DNA from: Syngnathus acus
Taxonomy: Eukaryota > Chordata > Actinopteri > Syngnathiformes > Syngnathidae
NCBI RefSeq assembly: GCF_901709675.1
Contig: NC_051096.1
Span: 4,739,001-4,803,000 of the forward strand
Length of the DNA: 64,000 nucleotides
Direction of reading: 5' to 3'
The notes beneath the pieces were generated by a model. That model was not told the origin of the DNA and did not search any database. It was given only the letters and a program-made list of their open reading frames with translations. Shown piece after piece: positions 19,320-33,115 of the stretch (the stretch's first letter is position 1; each line of letters opens with the position of its first letter). The translations under genes were made by a program, and so were the position numbers.

Positions 19320-22300
19320 CTAGAACTTGAGGATACGATTATTCCCGAAGTCGACGACGACGATGACTCCGTCCGGAGTCACGGCGACCCCGGAGGGACG
19401 ATCCATCTGTCCAAAGCCACTCCCCTGGGTTCCAAATTTGCATAAGAAATTTCCATTGGGCTCAAATACTTGCACGCGGTGGTTTCGGGAGTCGGCCACG
19501 ATGATTCGGTTCTCCTGGTCCACGGCCACACCTTGGGGCCGCAGGAACTGACCGTTACCGATGCCCTCGGAGCCCAGGAAGCGGGCGGACTGGCAGTCGG
19601 GCCGGATAACCAGCAGCCGGTGGTTGTTAAAGTCGGTCACCACCAGGTGATCCTCGTGGTTGAAGGCCACGCCTCTGGGCGAGTCAAAGTGTTTCCACAG
19701 AGCCCCCTCGAAACCGTACTTGTTGAGGAACGAGCCGTCGGGGGAAAATAGCTGCACGCGGTGGTTCCTCGTGTCGGAAACCAAGATCTTACCCTCGGAG
19801 TTGACAGCCACGTCCCAGGGGTAGTTAAACTGCCCGTTCTTGGTCCCCTTTTCCCCAAACTTCAGCAGGAACTGGCCCTCAAAAGTAAACACCTGTCAAG
19901 CAAAGCAAATGGGTCAGGGCACGACCTCTGCATGGGGAGGAGTGAACAGCTGAGGAGCTTTGTTTTTACACGTGTGAAAGGAGTCAAGATATTTTCAGCA
20001 GCTGCTTCTGAACTTGCGAATATTTATGTTACTCGGTGTGTGGAAGGTTTGTTCTGAGCCCAATCGCGTACCTGCACACGGTGATTGTCCTTGTCGGCCA
20101 CAATGATTCGCCTCTGGCTGTCGCAGGCGACCCCGGCCGGACGATCAAACTGACCGGGTCGAGAACCCAGAGAGCCAAATTTGTGGTGGAATGCGCCACA
20201 GGGCTTGAATATCTGGAAATAGACAATCAAGTGGAATTTTTATCGTGAATTTATTTAAGCGAGCAAACTTCCTACCTGTATGCGGTTGTTGCTGCGGTCC
20301 GCCACCACCACGTATCCCTCCTTGTCCACGCTGATGCCCCAAGGACGACACAGTTGACCGTCCCCCTCGCCCTCGCCTCCGAACGACGACACTTGGGAAC
20401 CCAGCGAGCCGTAGCTGCGGCCCGATTTCACAAACACCTTGAAGGGGCTTCCCTGAATGTGCTGGTTGCACACCAAGACGGAGACGAGGTGCTCCCCCTC
20501 GCATTTGGCCATGTAGCTAACAGTGTACGAGCCGTTCTGGTGGTCGGTCACCTCCGCGGCGGAGAGGTTGGCGTCTGCCACCGACATGACTATCGCCGTC
20601 ACCATGTCGCCGCCGGAGAGACGCGGCTCGCCGTCGTGGTCGTAGCCGATCACAGTGAAAGCGGCGTGCTTGCCGCGGAGCGCGGTGTTGAGACCGTCGC
20701 CGTGCGCTTTGGTGACTGGGGCAAAGGCGCCGCTGCTGATCAGGCCCATGGATTGGATAGCGATGTAGAGAGCCTGGGAGAACAAATGTAAGTAAGCATT
20801 TTCACACCACTTCAAGGATTTTATGAGATCCCACCTGGTCTGGAGGCGTGAACATGAAGCGGTCGTCCTCCTGGGGCTGCATCAGGCCCCTCAGTGCTTT
20901 GAGCTCATGGATTTGGGTGAGCATTCGCTCGCGCGCCAGCAGCACGTCAATGTGGCGGCCCTCGTCCAGCACCTGGCTGACGGCGGCGATGGTGCTGTCC
21001 AACTTGGTCAGACTCTGGTGCAGTTTCTCCACCTGCAGGTATAGCGACTTGGCCTTCAGCTGCCGGATCTTCTCCAACTGCGAGGGGTGAAAAGGAAAAA
21101 ACTGATTTGTTGAAGTTGACAGATCAAGTAGCAGCACAATTATTATTTTTAAATAATAATATACTTTTCTTTATCTAAGTCAAAATTTCTGGTCCTATGC
21201 TGCGCTGTGAAATATTTCTTATGTAAAATTTGTGCTTTGGCACAATATAGACACGTAGAGAAAATAAATGTTTCAATGTGTCAATCTGTCCACAAGATGG
21301 CAGCAATGAGCAGAATTGGTTTTGAAACGTCACTAGGACTTTTATGGAAAGTCAATGACTTTAAAAGGAGGCTGAGCTGTGTAATCTTTTTAATTGTGGT
21401 GTAGTTTCTCACAGTTAGATTGCATGGCAGCATGACATGATATTTTTTGTTTAAATACTCAGTCGGAAAAAAAGGTGAGATGCCGGTAGAACTTGAGAAG
21501 CATAGTTGCCTCTTACTTAGCGTCACCTAACAAAAAGAGTCGAGCACAATAGGCTGAGCGCCTTCAATGCTAAGGGACACTTTCCAGTCCCTCCCTACTC
21601 AGGCTCCAAAAGTGGCCCCTTTGTTGAATCCCGGCCTGGGCAGAAGTGCAATTTGCACATGTGAGAGTAGATTTACACTTTATAGTCCGTGAAGACAAAG
21701 CCTCTTGTTGGCCTTTCTGATGGATACCCTGGAAGTGGAGCGTCCACGTCGACACGCCGGGAAGATGTAGAGATAAGTAAAGGACCTTGATCATTCTTTT
21801 TTTTTTTTGTGGGAAGCAATCTAGCATGCCGGCGCAACTCCCCGCCTACACTCCCACGCAAAATGCATCGGCGGTCACATCGGTGATGAGCCTAACAGTG
21901 AGGAAACACAATGCAGAGGGACTGAATTTGTTTCCCAGGCAACGCCGGCCATCATCTTGCTTGCTGGCAGGAAACTTCCGCTCATCATGCTGATGACGCA
22001 GGCAAAAATCAGTGTTACCTCATTAACCATCTTTACTAATCAGTCTCTAAATTGATTGTAAAAAAAAAGGGGGAGGGGCTTAATTTGCACGGTGCGCTTG
22101 TTCTGATTTGGAGTCTGACATCAAACATCACCTTTTTCAGAACAGACATTCAATAATAGAAAGCAGAGACTCTCATCTTGAACAGATCAGCAGAGTTCTC
22201 CGGCAGACTTCTCGGATTTCAGCCGCACGCTAAGCTCTACGGCAATCCTCAAAGTACGCAAGTCCTTGTAGGAAAGCCGAGAATTTACCACGGCAAAGCG

Positions 22301-24327
22301 CAACCTGACATCTTCATGGCTAAAGGATTCAATTGAATTAAAGTGACATTTACAGCCACATTGAAAACCATAAATACATCCATGTGCTCGTGCTGGGATT
22401 CAAATCTTCACCAGATCTGCACGAGAATATGGACTGAAGTGTAATTTTTATTATCAGCCGGTCCGCTGAGAACATTATTCATATTTTCAGGCCCATTTGA
22501 CATCTCCATCAAATTTCGGATGGATTTATCGGACGAGAAATTGAATCAAACAATAAATGCCTGGATGGCATTTAATAGCAGTGTGGCGTTTTACAACAGC
22601 AAAAGGATTCTGAATGGAATATTCCGAAGGCTAGCCAAGACCATAAACCACACATGATCATGACATGGAGCCGTACGACACCCGTCCACACCTCCCCCAC
22701 CTACTTTACAACTTTCATCAGGCTCGACTGGTATTCGGTCCGCTCTCGACGGCATTCCTTAAAAGTTTAGTAAGCAGACAGACAAAGTGCAGGCCAGGGC
22801 ATCACAAATCATTCTGACAACTGCCCCTCATAAACACAACGGTTACAAGAGGCGAAAGAAATCGAAGATTCATCTCAACATGTGTACTCGGTCAGTCTAT
22901 TGATCCACTATTGGTGAGAAGGAATGAAATGAAAGGTTGTTTGTCAGGCAGGCTACGAGTTGAGTGCTTGGTTGTCTGGAAAAGATTGAAGAGGGACTGA
23001 CCCACAAACCCATCACAGCTGTGGGGGAAGCTAGGAGCAGGTGAGACGCGGGTCATTTTTAAAATATCTATGTCCACAAGTGCGCTGGTATAAAAAAAGA
23101 AAGAATTCCCATTGCGACCTATCTTGTTCACCGAGCCCATCCCGGCAGACCAGGCTAATTGTAAAAGACGGGAAAAGCACATTGAGCTAAATTAAAGGTG
23201 GCACTTTAAAAACTAGCTAATCAAAAGTCTAAAAAAAAAAGTACTTACCAGAAAAGCAAATTGAGAAAATAACATTTTCTTTACTTAAGGCTACACACAC
23301 AAAAAAAATAGCAACATGGTGTCAAACCAGTTTTACAAGGGATTTTTTTTAAATACCAGTTTTTTTGAAATACCCGTTTTGTGGAGCGATTCAAGAAAAG
23401 TTCGATTTATCAGGGGAAACGGTTTACCTTCCACAGTAGTTCACACTCTCGCTCCTCCAGCGCTTTCTTGTGCCTTAGGACCAGGGCCTTCACTTCAGTC
23501 TGCACCACCTTAGCCTTGATCTCCACCTGCTCCGCCATGGCCTGGACCTTCTCCATGCTCAGCTGGAGAATCAAAAAATTAAAAAAAATAAAAACGTGTG
23601 ATGTGAGCTAAAAGGTAAAGGAGGACACAGACCTGCTTATAACACTTTGCATATTAATTGGTTTAAACTCGATAATGCAAAATTTTAGGCCAATATTTAC
23701 CCGCCCGTTCTTTTTGGCGTTTTGTGGGCGGTCAGCGGGTGAGGCAGACCGCACAGGGACAAAGGGGGAGGTAGGATAGGGCCGCCTTTGTGATATTGGC
23801 CGCAGGGCTCAAAGGTCAACTAAACCTTACAGGTCATGATCTGCAACCCCTGTCTTAAGACGCATACCACACTCCCCCCACCCCACCGCAAGCCCTGCCA
23901 GAACAAAGACCGGCAGCTGGGTCTTTTCTTCCTCTTCTTTGCTGGCCCATTTGAGGTGGCCATCTAAAGCGACAACTAAATTAGCCTCCTCCGCGGGGCA
24001 ACATAAACAGAGCCCACTACATATCCTGTGCTGCGGTCCTTAAGCAGGAAGTGATCAGACGTTCACATATCACATTCAAAAAAAGCTTAAAAGAATATAA
24101 TTTGGTTATTTTTCTGTCTACTTTCAGGTGCTTGCAATCTTTATGGGCTCTTTCCACATATTCCCAGCAGAGCACAGCTTGCTGCACAAAGAGGGTCAAA
24201 GTGACCAATCAGATGGCAGAGGGACAGAGAATCGGGCCAACCGGGAGAGTCACAAGAGCAGGGTCAGAGGTCAGGGAAGATAATGGGGGTGGAGTGGGCG
24301 GAAATTTCCTACCTCACGGTGGAGCAG

Positions 24328-24372
<45 letters not shown>

Positions 24373-27300
24373 ACATATTATCTGGCGTCAGCATTTACTC
24401 CTGCGGTGACCTCAGACAAAATGGACAAGCAAACACTAAGTAGGCGCACGACAACGTACCGCCAGATGGTCGGCCGGCTTCTCTTGAAGCTCAGCTGCTA
24501 GCCCGAGACCCAGAGATGTCTTTTAAAACACCCACTGGTCAAACATGAGCTCTGCGGGACCCGGTTTCAGTTTCAAAGTCTGCTCCGCGTGGCGAGCGCG
24601 TCGGCAGTTGCCGGAGAGACGGGCCGCGTTGCGCTGAGGTTTCGGAATTTGGGGAAGACCCCCGGGTGAACTCGGCGCCGCGCGTGCATGAGCGAGTCAA
24701 GCAGATGTAGGTCATTGAGATAGGGAGAGGCGGGGCACGACTTCTGGTCGGGAAAGAGTGTGTGCTCGCATGTAACATGACCTCAGATAGCATTTCGTGT
24801 TTCCACCGTGTCCTACCAAGGTCATAAGTGTGTGCTCTAAGAGGACTGACTGATAAGGGAGTTGACTTAAAGAGCACTTATCTGTCGGAATGTTGACACT
24901 TTTTATCGATTGCTTTTTACGTGCTACGTTTAATTAAAAAAAAGATGTTTTCATAAAATGTCTCCATGTCTGTGAAGTAGTTAGGTGGACAACCTAAAGC
25001 CCTCCCCCCCAAAAAAAATTCAATAACAGATGAAATTGAACACATTTCTGCTCCATTTCTGCATAATGTGGACTTCTTAATTCCATAATTAGCTAAATGA
25101 GAGGCACTAAGTGCCTGTGAGCCTAAATAAATGGGGGGTGGGGGGACAAGGGCTGTTCCACTTCTTTGACTGAGGACGGGATCTTTCCTTTCTCTCAAAT
25201 CCTTTAAATACTTCATCTACCCCCCCCCCCCCCTTTGACCTTCATCCCTACCCCCGCCGGACCTCACTCCGTGTGACCGGCCCCCTTTCAGGACCAGCTG
25301 GACACCTCCAACTCGGGTGGAAAATAAAAATTCCAGGGACTGGTCACTCATTTAGCTAGCAGAGGCACAAAAATGTTGTCACTTGATGCTTTGTCTATTT
25401 ATTTCTTGCCAAGCAAGCTTCCATACTAAAACGGGTATTCCATTTCAAAATAAAACGCCTTGCCATGAAAGCCACCTTTTCCACGACCTATAAAAGCCAC
25501 CTTTTCCACGTCGCTGCTGTGTGTAAACAGAGCACGGGTCGACCCGGCCATTTTCCGCCTGGTGCGCCACTTACGGCGCTCTTACGTCTGTGTGGAACAG
25601 GTATTCTACAACGCCCATGTTTAGTTTGACACCCGATACTCACTTCTCCTGCTCTGCTACGTTGAAAGCAGTCGGACAAGTATCGATGATATGGCACCAG
25701 AAAACGGCGCCGATATCAAGCTCCTACCCACGCCTATCACTACAGTGAGTTTCAATTAAGCGTATTTTGCTGCTAATTTTGGTCTTCAAAAAATTGCATT
25801 TTGCATTATTTCCAATATGTCAATCGTGCTAACCGGCGTCCATCTCACCTGCACGGCCTGTCGTCCCTTTTGTGCGTCAGCCAGCAGCTGGATGGTGACG
25901 GACCTGCAGTCCTGCACGGCCTCTTGGAGGTAAACAAAAGTGTGGCCCACGTGGCGGCTCATGCTGCACTCTCTGCAGATGGGCACGGAGCAGCTCTCGC
26001 AAAAGAACAGGAAAACCTAGAGAAAAAAAAATAATGCAAAAAGATTCAACTTCCCTTTACCGGAAGTAATCAATAACAGCTTGAAAACACATCTCATTCA
26101 TGCACACAAACTCATCTGCTTGAGTGTACCCCCCAAATCAATGAGAGACACCTAATCAATGAGAGAAGAGTGAATGACAAAAGTCATCCATATGCATGAT
26201 TGACCAGCTCATAAAAAGTCCTGCTGTAAAACACAACAGATGGACTAAAGGCGATGAAAACTTGATCGATAACCCATTCTTCACATGTAGGATGATCAAA
26301 TTGTTTTTCTATCGCATCACAGAAGCCAAAGCGGCACAAGTCACGTCTGACACAAAAGTGTCCACATCCCTGGAGAGAAAGTCGTTTAACCTCATCCTCT
26401 CTCCACTGAGAGCCGATTGGTCGTAAGGCTAATTAAGTATCCGCTGACCATCATATCCCAAAGAGATGCAAGATCTATGGGCTTCAATGGCGCCCGGGCA
26501 TAGAGTGGATGGTGATGCGATCAATCCATCAATAACCGCCATTCTCCCCAGGTGGCGGCATAATCGAATGAGATGCGCGCTTGTGCACATGCAGCTACTT
26601 TTATCTGACTTCCTTTTTTTTTTTTTTTTTTTTTTTTGCTGGAGCCCAGCTCCATCACTCCTCTCACATTTCCACCCTTCTCCTCCTCCTACTCTATTGA
26701 CATCTCCAAAATTCCAAGGGGACGTGGCATGCAAAAGAGAGGAATGCGGGAGGCGCTGAGATGGGAAGAAAAAAAAAAAAAAGAGGCCGGACGAATGTGG
26801 ACTGGCTGCTCTCAATTTTGGTGCGTCAACCACATTTAGAAGATCTAGATGAAATTCCTTTATCATCAAAACTGCAGGAAGGGGGGAAAAAAAATAAACA
26901 GAGGTGAAGAAGTCATTCATAATTGCAAGATTTCAGATTACATAACACACAGAACCTCTTGAAAGTGCGCTCAATATTATTGACACACTATTCCCACGAG
27001 TCATCGCGCGCCAGGGTCTTTGTCCTTACCCGCTGCTTTCCAAACATTCATTCATTCAATTTCCCACTTTAATTTACAATGGTGTTTATTTGCTGGATAA
27101 ATCCGTACCTCGATAGAAAATGGGAAACAAATTGTAGGGATTGTGTCTTAGAATTTATTCGCTTTTTTTCCCTGCTGTGTTTTTCAGCTGTGGGATGGTT
27201 GGGGGTCGCGGGCGCTATTTCACTCTCGGCACCAGGCCTCGGCCGTACGAGGGGGGCTGGCGGGTCGTAAATTATAGGATTTCATTAGTGTACCGGATGT

Positions 27301-30300
27301 TACGCTCTCTCCCGCTCTGCCCATTAATCTCTCACGTTACCAATTTACAATAAGACACGCCCATGGTGTCAAGCGCTGTTACTCATAAACCTTTAGAAAA
27401 GGGTGAGCGACAGTTTAACCATGAGTTGCTGTTTCTTTTATTCTGCCTTTGTATAAGCCCAATTTTCTTTTTTTTTTTTTGCTAGCGAGTCAAATTTAAG
27501 GTGCTATTGGGTTAGTATAATTTTTTTTTTCTGTATTCTAAATTAATTCTGCTTTAACAGACGGTATTTTGTGGCTTCTTGGTGTATGGCTAAAGAACCC
27601 AGAGCCATTTTAAATTTTGTATACATTTTTTGTTCCCCATGTGATGTCTGGTACTATCATGGAGACGGCCTCCCTCCCTCCCTGCAGGCACTGGGAACTA
27701 GGGAAGAGGGCACGAACTCAAGCAACCAGTAAAATCTCCCAGAGCAGAGCGAGGGGGAGGGGATGTCAGCCTAGTATTGTCACACTGCGCCGCCAGAAAA
27801 TAACTGGGCCGGCTCTGCAAGGAGCGCATTTACAAAGAAGAAAAAAAAATGTTTGAGCGACGCTGACAGAGAGACAATTTACCTTGCGCAAAAGATTATT
27901 TCCACAATTGTTTCCACGTCGTTTCTTATGCACACGCGAAGGAATTATGTTGGAGTTGCAAAATATTTATTAGAAAAAGTATAATTGTCGCTGTTCAACA
28001 AATGAGTCTGATAAAAATAAAAAATAATTTTCCTGTGTGTGTGTCTACAAGAATACCTAAAAATGCATTTAAAATAATTAGTGTTTTTATCTAATAAACA
28101 TTTGACATAAAACTAAAAAACTGCCTTAAAAAAAAGCAACTCTGGATAATTTCATACGCCATTTAATTTAACTAAAATTAAAATTGTCTACAACACCTAA
28201 AAATGCATTTAAAATAATTAGTGGTTTTATCTAATAAACATTTGACATAAAACTAAAAACTCTGCCTTAAAAAAAAAAAAAAAAAAAGCAACTCTGGATA
28301 ATTTCATACGCCGCTTAATTTAACTAAAATTAAGCAGCAGGAATTTACTATTTGCACATGGCAGCGCCTGGGGCTTTTTCCGTTGTGTTAACAGGCGGAG
28401 TGCAAGAAGATTGGAGGTGTGGTGCACGCACACTAACGCATCACAAAGTGACATTCCCAAAGGCGCTAATGCATTTGACAGCTCGAGACAAGCGCAATTA
28501 AGAAGTTCCTGTTCTAAACCGCACCTTCAGACAAGTCTGGCTTTTGAGAAAATAATAATTATATTCAGACACAAAAATTAGACATAAAAGGTTTTAATCC
28601 TAAACGCCAAGTAAACTTAAGAAATAATTTATTTGTGCTGATCCTGAATTCACTCATTTGTTTTTCTATTTGTTTCGTAATAACACAATAAAAACGGAAT
28701 TTGTATTTGAGTAATATATTCAATACTAATTATGAATTAAGCTTTAGTGGGTTCAGTTCATTTCTAAAAACGTTGCGGCTTTTAATTTCGATGCATGGCA
28801 AAACTCAGGGTGGGAAAGCCTATGACATAACATAAAACGAGCTGGGCACCACTCAGTTTTCCTTTCCTTTTTTCCCCACCCCTTTCTTTTCCCTCCTTCC
28901 TATCACTCTTATAGGGCAACCTCGTGTTGGCCGCTCGCCATCAACACAACGTTGGGACCCCGCCTCTCGATGTTTTGAAACTCTGCCAGATAGGAGCGTG
29001 GCGCCGTGGGAGGGCGGTGGCTCCGATCCGGCGACCTAATTGGACGGGCTTTGGAGCACGGAAGGAAAACAAAGCTGGCCTACTTAGCGAGCATGCTACA
29101 GTATGTACAGTAGAGAGGGAGAGGGAAGGGCGAGGGGGGCGTGGTAGAGAGGCTGGCGGCTCGGTGAATGTGGAGGGGCGTGTTGTGGCTTTGTTATGAA
29201 CACGTGCGCATTGCAGATGCATATTAGCTTTTTCGACCCGGTAAGGCACGTGGGAACGCCTCGGCCTCAAGGTCCGATACATTTATAAGGGCCAAAGTTG
29301 GACATCAAAAGCCAGGACACACACGTCACACAGGAAACGCAGTCTAATTACGGGCCACATGTTGCAAGCCTGGAAGTCAGAACTTCATAATCCCACTCTG
29401 CTAACTATTTGTGCGCTCGCACCCGAGTCTTATTCAGGGGATAACTACGTGCAGATGGCAGAAGGTGTTGGAAAAGCCACCGCCGGCCACTTCCAGGGGT
29501 GATGAAACCAAATAGCGACAGCTGACTAAAAGGGGGCTGGCTTGCCTCCAGAACATCCATTGTTTTACAAAAGAAAAGGCGGTAGCTATATAGAGGAGAC
29601 AAAATGGAAACTACAAAGCCTTCCGTTTGCCTCGAATCAAAAGCATGTGCGGGTTTCTCAAGTTTCCTAAGTGATTCATTCAACTTGACTCAATGGAATA
29701 CAATCGCGGCTACTCAATCTGACTATTTAGTGAGTTTGTGGGAGGCAATTCACTAGAGCGGGCCAGGCCCTTTGTCACCCTGACGACCGTTTAATCTATG
29801 GCAAAGACTGACGGCGGATTAACATCTCATTAGCCGCTCCTCCGACCGAGCGGCGCGTGGATTTGGGTGTCGGCGGGCGACGTCGCAGCAAGCCCGGGGC
29901 GCTCCTTTGGTGTAATCCCATTTTCCATTTCAATTTCCACACACAAGCAAGAAAGTCGCTTGTGCCGTCGATGCCTCGGACAGGACAGATTTAGTTAAGC
30001 CTTCAGTTTCATATTGAGCCTCGCGACTCGACTCGCAGGTAGAGAAAGCCTGACCTTCTCTTGTGTCATTCCCTCCCCCAGGGACCACAGTGGGTGAGGG
30101 CGGCCTTACTGGGAAAAGAAGCTCTTACTGGAATACCGAGTCAAATCTATTTACTGGCAACGCAGGGGGAGGGTCACTGCGAATCTCAAATGGGCTCCGC
30201 AATGCATTGAAAACTGCACATTATGCTAATTGCCTTCGCCGATGACAATAAAACGCAGCGTGGGTGAGTCCGTGCTATTGTCAAGAAAGTCAGTTGAAGG

Positions 30301-32098
30301 ATGTATCAGACTAAGCTTGTGAAGGGATGGACAATTTCCTGTAAATTCATCTAATTTTGGAAATATTCAAAATTTAGAATCAATGATATCTCACCTTGCC
30401 CACATGCGTATTTGAAATTTGGTTGTTTTAGTTGGGATTATACCAAAATATATTTGCCCGAGTATATTGACAAAACAAAATGGCTGCCTCCTATCTGCAG
30501 GACACAAACTGCATTAAGGAAGACATTTCCTCTCTCCTCAGGAACCAGAGCTTACAGAAAAAGATCCCCCTCTCCCATCATACGTTATTCATTCGGTCCA
30601 TATGGCTCAACCAAGATGGTTTCCATTGCAACCAACTTTTATCCAGATCACATAACTTAACATAACGGCCGGGTCATACCAAAGACTATAAAAATGGGAG
30701 CCATTGCCTCCCTGCTTGGCACTCAGCATTAAGGGTTGGAATTGGGGGGTTAGATCACCAAATGATTCCCGAGCGCGGCACCGCTGCTGCTCACTGCTCC
30801 CCTCTCCCCCAGGGGATGGATCAAAATCACATGGGTTAAATGCAGAGGACAAATTTCACCACACCCAGATGTGTGTGTGACGATCATTGGGACTTTAACT
30901 TAACTTTAAGCATGGGTTGTTGCTTATAGGGGTGGGGGGGGGGGGGGGCATTTTCTGCTCCGAATGCCTGATGTGGTCCACATTAGGCAGAGACGGCATG
31001 CATTTATGCGTGCGTGCGGAAATGCAGCCATTCTGACTAGGAGGAATGAGTCACTCGGCTTCCTTTGAACTTCTTGCCATATGGTCCCGGGTATCGTTCT
31101 CTGCCATATTGCATTACTACAGCCATCGCCAACCACCCAGCCGTGAGAGATCATCAGGTATGCCGGGGGAACCCCTACTCGTCTGAACACGGTATTCTGA
31201 TCAATCATTTGTGAAATAAGAATTAAGCGACACTTGGTTTTCTCCATGTCGGGGCGGCCATTTTGCCACTTGTGACTGAAAATGACATCGCAGTGCCTTT
31301 TTTCCCCCCCGATGGATTTTGTTTCACGGTTCTAATACGACACGAGTGGTTGGTGTTTATGCTTACCTCATTGTCATGGTGTTGACAGAAGCTCATCCGG
31401 TCCTGGAAAAGGGACAGCAGCGCAAAGTTGTTCTGCAAGGACTGAGCGAGGGACACCGACATGGCCGGCTGGCCCGGGTTGCTGTTGACTCGGGCCACGT
31501 GGAGATTTTCCCCGAGCCGTTCGATGAAGTGGTCCTTGGTGAGCCTCACCCGTTGATGAGCACGGACGCAGTTGTCGCACAGATACTCTTGGCAATCGAG
31601 GCAGTGGGACGTGGCCAGGTTCTGCTCGTCACAGGAGCTACACTGAGGTTCTGCCATGAGATGGGGTGGGTGCAGAAGGCTTCCGTGGGTGGGATGGAAG
31701 CCGGAGGTGCTCAAGCCTCCTCGATTGGGGTGGTGGTGGCCATTCTTGTTCTGGATCTGCTCCTCGGTGCTCACCACCACATCCAACAGGTTGCTGAAGA
31801 GGAAGTTGGTGGAAGGCAGCGAGTCCACGCCGGCCTCGGAGATGGACACCTTCTGGTCGCAAGTGGGGCAACGTAATTTCAGCGGGTCTCCTGGACTGCG
31901 CTGGGCCTCCAGGCACTGCCTGCAGAAGGCGTGGAGGCAGGGCAGGACGTGAAGTCTCCTGCTGGTCTGGCTGGAGGAGGAAGAGGTGTGGGAGGAGGAA
32001 GAGGAGGTTGACGAGCTGGAGGAAATGGGGGCTGAGGAGCCACACAGCTTTTTGCAGAGTGGGCACGTCTGCAGGTCCGAGTCTGGAAATGAAGCCAT
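19320..32098 (-). CDS. trim71: TRIM71 / LIN-41 E3 ligase and mRNA repressor
   Basis: Seven coding exons: 32098-31367, 26016-25849, 23562-23428, 21077-20835, 20773-20276, 20212-20072, 19892-19320. All junctions are phase 0 and total 829 residues, close to the usual family length. Domain order: RING (C12-P-L-C15 to CPTCDQK, split by a Ser-rich linker), B-box 1 (CSSCDEQN...CVRAHQRV), B-box 2 (FCQHHDNE, divided by intron 1, then [12 protein letters not shown]), coiled coil (about 300-420), filamin-like domain (about 430-545), and six C-terminal NHL repeats with DxxNHR signatures (such as [10 protein letters not shown]), ending NNRILKF. TRIM71 is a cytoplasmic RNA-binding repressor that keeps stem and progenitor cells undifferentiated and is itself a let-7 target. 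The start ATG ([10 protein letters not shown]) follows a possible acceptor (CCACAG). Identification is near certain. Confidence 0.97.
21640..23400. other. trim71 intron 3, possible conserved non-coding block
   Basis: There is no exon between 23428 and 21077. The stretch 22140-22870 is low in simple repeats and of balanced composition, with homeodomain- and SOX-like words (ATTGAATTAAAG, CATTATTCAT). That texture is often seen in fish non-coding enhancers. This is an impression only; alignment would be needed. Confidence 0.25.
24331..24370. repeat. (TG)n microsatellite in trim71 intron 2
   Basis: About 20 perfect GT dinucleotides lie inside intron 2 (25848-23563). The rest of the intron shows no coding exon. 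A second C-run lies near 25220-25233. Confidence 0.9.
28045..28333. repeat. 140-bp tandem duplication
   Basis: The A/T-rich segment beginning CCTAAAAATGCATTTAAAAT at 28056 repeats at 28196, a 140-base shift. Both copies carry TCTAATAAACATTTGACATA and CAACTCTGGATAATTTCATA and differ mainly in A-run length. It lies in trim71 intron 1. The close similarity suggests a recent event. Confidence 0.93.
30655..30912. mobile_element. Fish SINE-like interspersed repeat
   Basis: The blocks GGTCATACCAAAGACTATAA, CCTCCCTGCTTGGCACTCAG, GCACCGCTGCTGCTCACTGC and GGACTTTAACTTAACTTTAA are in the order of a short repeat I recall as widespread in ray-finned fish. It ends in a direct repeat of TTAACTT words. The family name is not certain. 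It lies in trim71 intron 1 on the opposite strand to the gene. Confidence 0.6.
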
Positions 32099-33010
32099 CT
32101 GTGGCGTCACCTCAAAAACAAGGCTCAGTTTACAGCTGAGGTAGACATTTGGGCACACGTCGAGCCGATGTGTCGAGTCGGGAGAACGCTGTTGCTTGAG
32201 GTAGATTCATGAGGCATTAAAGTCACTTCACCAGGGAGAGGGGTGATCATCTGCGTACAGATATGTCTCTACTACATAACTCAGATGTGATGCAAAAATC
32301 AACGAGGTGGCGGTAAGGCGGTGTCAATCAATCAATCCCTGAAACGTGACAACATCGAACAACGTTATTGATTCTGTGCAGGAGGCAGGTGATGTTAAAT
32401 TGAGGCAAAAAAAAAAATCTGGAGTGACTGGATCGGCGTCTATGTGGAGGGGACACGGTTTCTCCTCCCCCACCGGTTAGGCAACATGACCACGGAGCTC
32501 GGCGCTCGTGTAGAAAAAACAGCAGTTTTCTTCAGTTTAGTTATTACGTTCTCGCCCCTAGTGGGTCACCATCGGTGGGAATTCAGTGAGGAGTCGAACC
32601 TCGAACCCAAAGGTGTTCGACGATTCAGCAAAGCGACAACCACATTGCGTGGCGAGAACGATAAAAACAAACGTACTTATAGGTAACCCTCGTAGAAAAA
32701 TAAATAAACAATCGGGAAAAAAATGGTCTACCTCCCAGTTATCCTTCCTTCCCCACGGTGGGCTTGTTTTTGGCGTGGAGGAATTTCACGCAGGCTTTTC
32801 CTCTCAGACAGCATGGGGCAAAGGGGAGGGGGGAGGAACACATCGAATGAATGGTCCAAGCCTCTACTCGGTCGTCCACCTTTCTATTTATTTCCTCCGG
32901 GAAAGAATCATCAACACCGGCTGAAGGTACGAGCTCCCACGGGCGCGTGTTGCCCAAGCTGTAGCTCCAAGGGCAGCTCCAGTTCGACTGACGAGTAAAA
33001 ATTGACTCAC

Positions 33011-33115
33011 TTCCGCTGCAGGGACTGGGAGGAAGGGGAGGAGCGGATGAAGGGGGGCGGGGGAAGACCAGGCGCTCGTACCCGAGTCTGCGTGCGTGCG
33101 CATCCGTGCGTCCGA
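33011..33115 (-). other. trim71: Possible trim71 5' UTR exon and promoter area
   Basis: A GC-rich stretch on the minus strand ends in a good donor (CGGAA|GTGAGTC at about 33011/33010). The first trim71 coding exon can start right at an acceptor-like CCACAG before its ATG, so an upstream non-coding exon would fit. There is no TATA box. The GC-rich, G/A-repetitive sequence upstream suits a CpG-type promoter. The 5' edge is a guess. Confidence 0.4.

Larger units (their letters stand above)
26017..31366 (-). other. trim71: trim71 intron 1 (5.35 kb)
   Basis: The largest intron separates the two halves of B-box 2. It holds a poly-T run (26619-26637), a 140-bp tandem duplication (28045-28333), a fish SINE-like repeat (30655-30912), and G-rich runs near 30935-30950. 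The stretch about 29800-30000 has the even, repeat-poor look of a non-coding regulatory block. No further exon is needed to keep the reading frame. Confidence 0.6.

Noticed and set aside
19327-20057. Open frames on the + strand opposite the NHL-repeat exons
   Set aside because: They are antisense shadows of trim71.
26429-26920. 163-residue minus-strand open frame in trim71 intron 1
   Set aside because: It contains Phe and Lys runs from poly-A/T tracts, has no domain, and trim71 phase does not need it.
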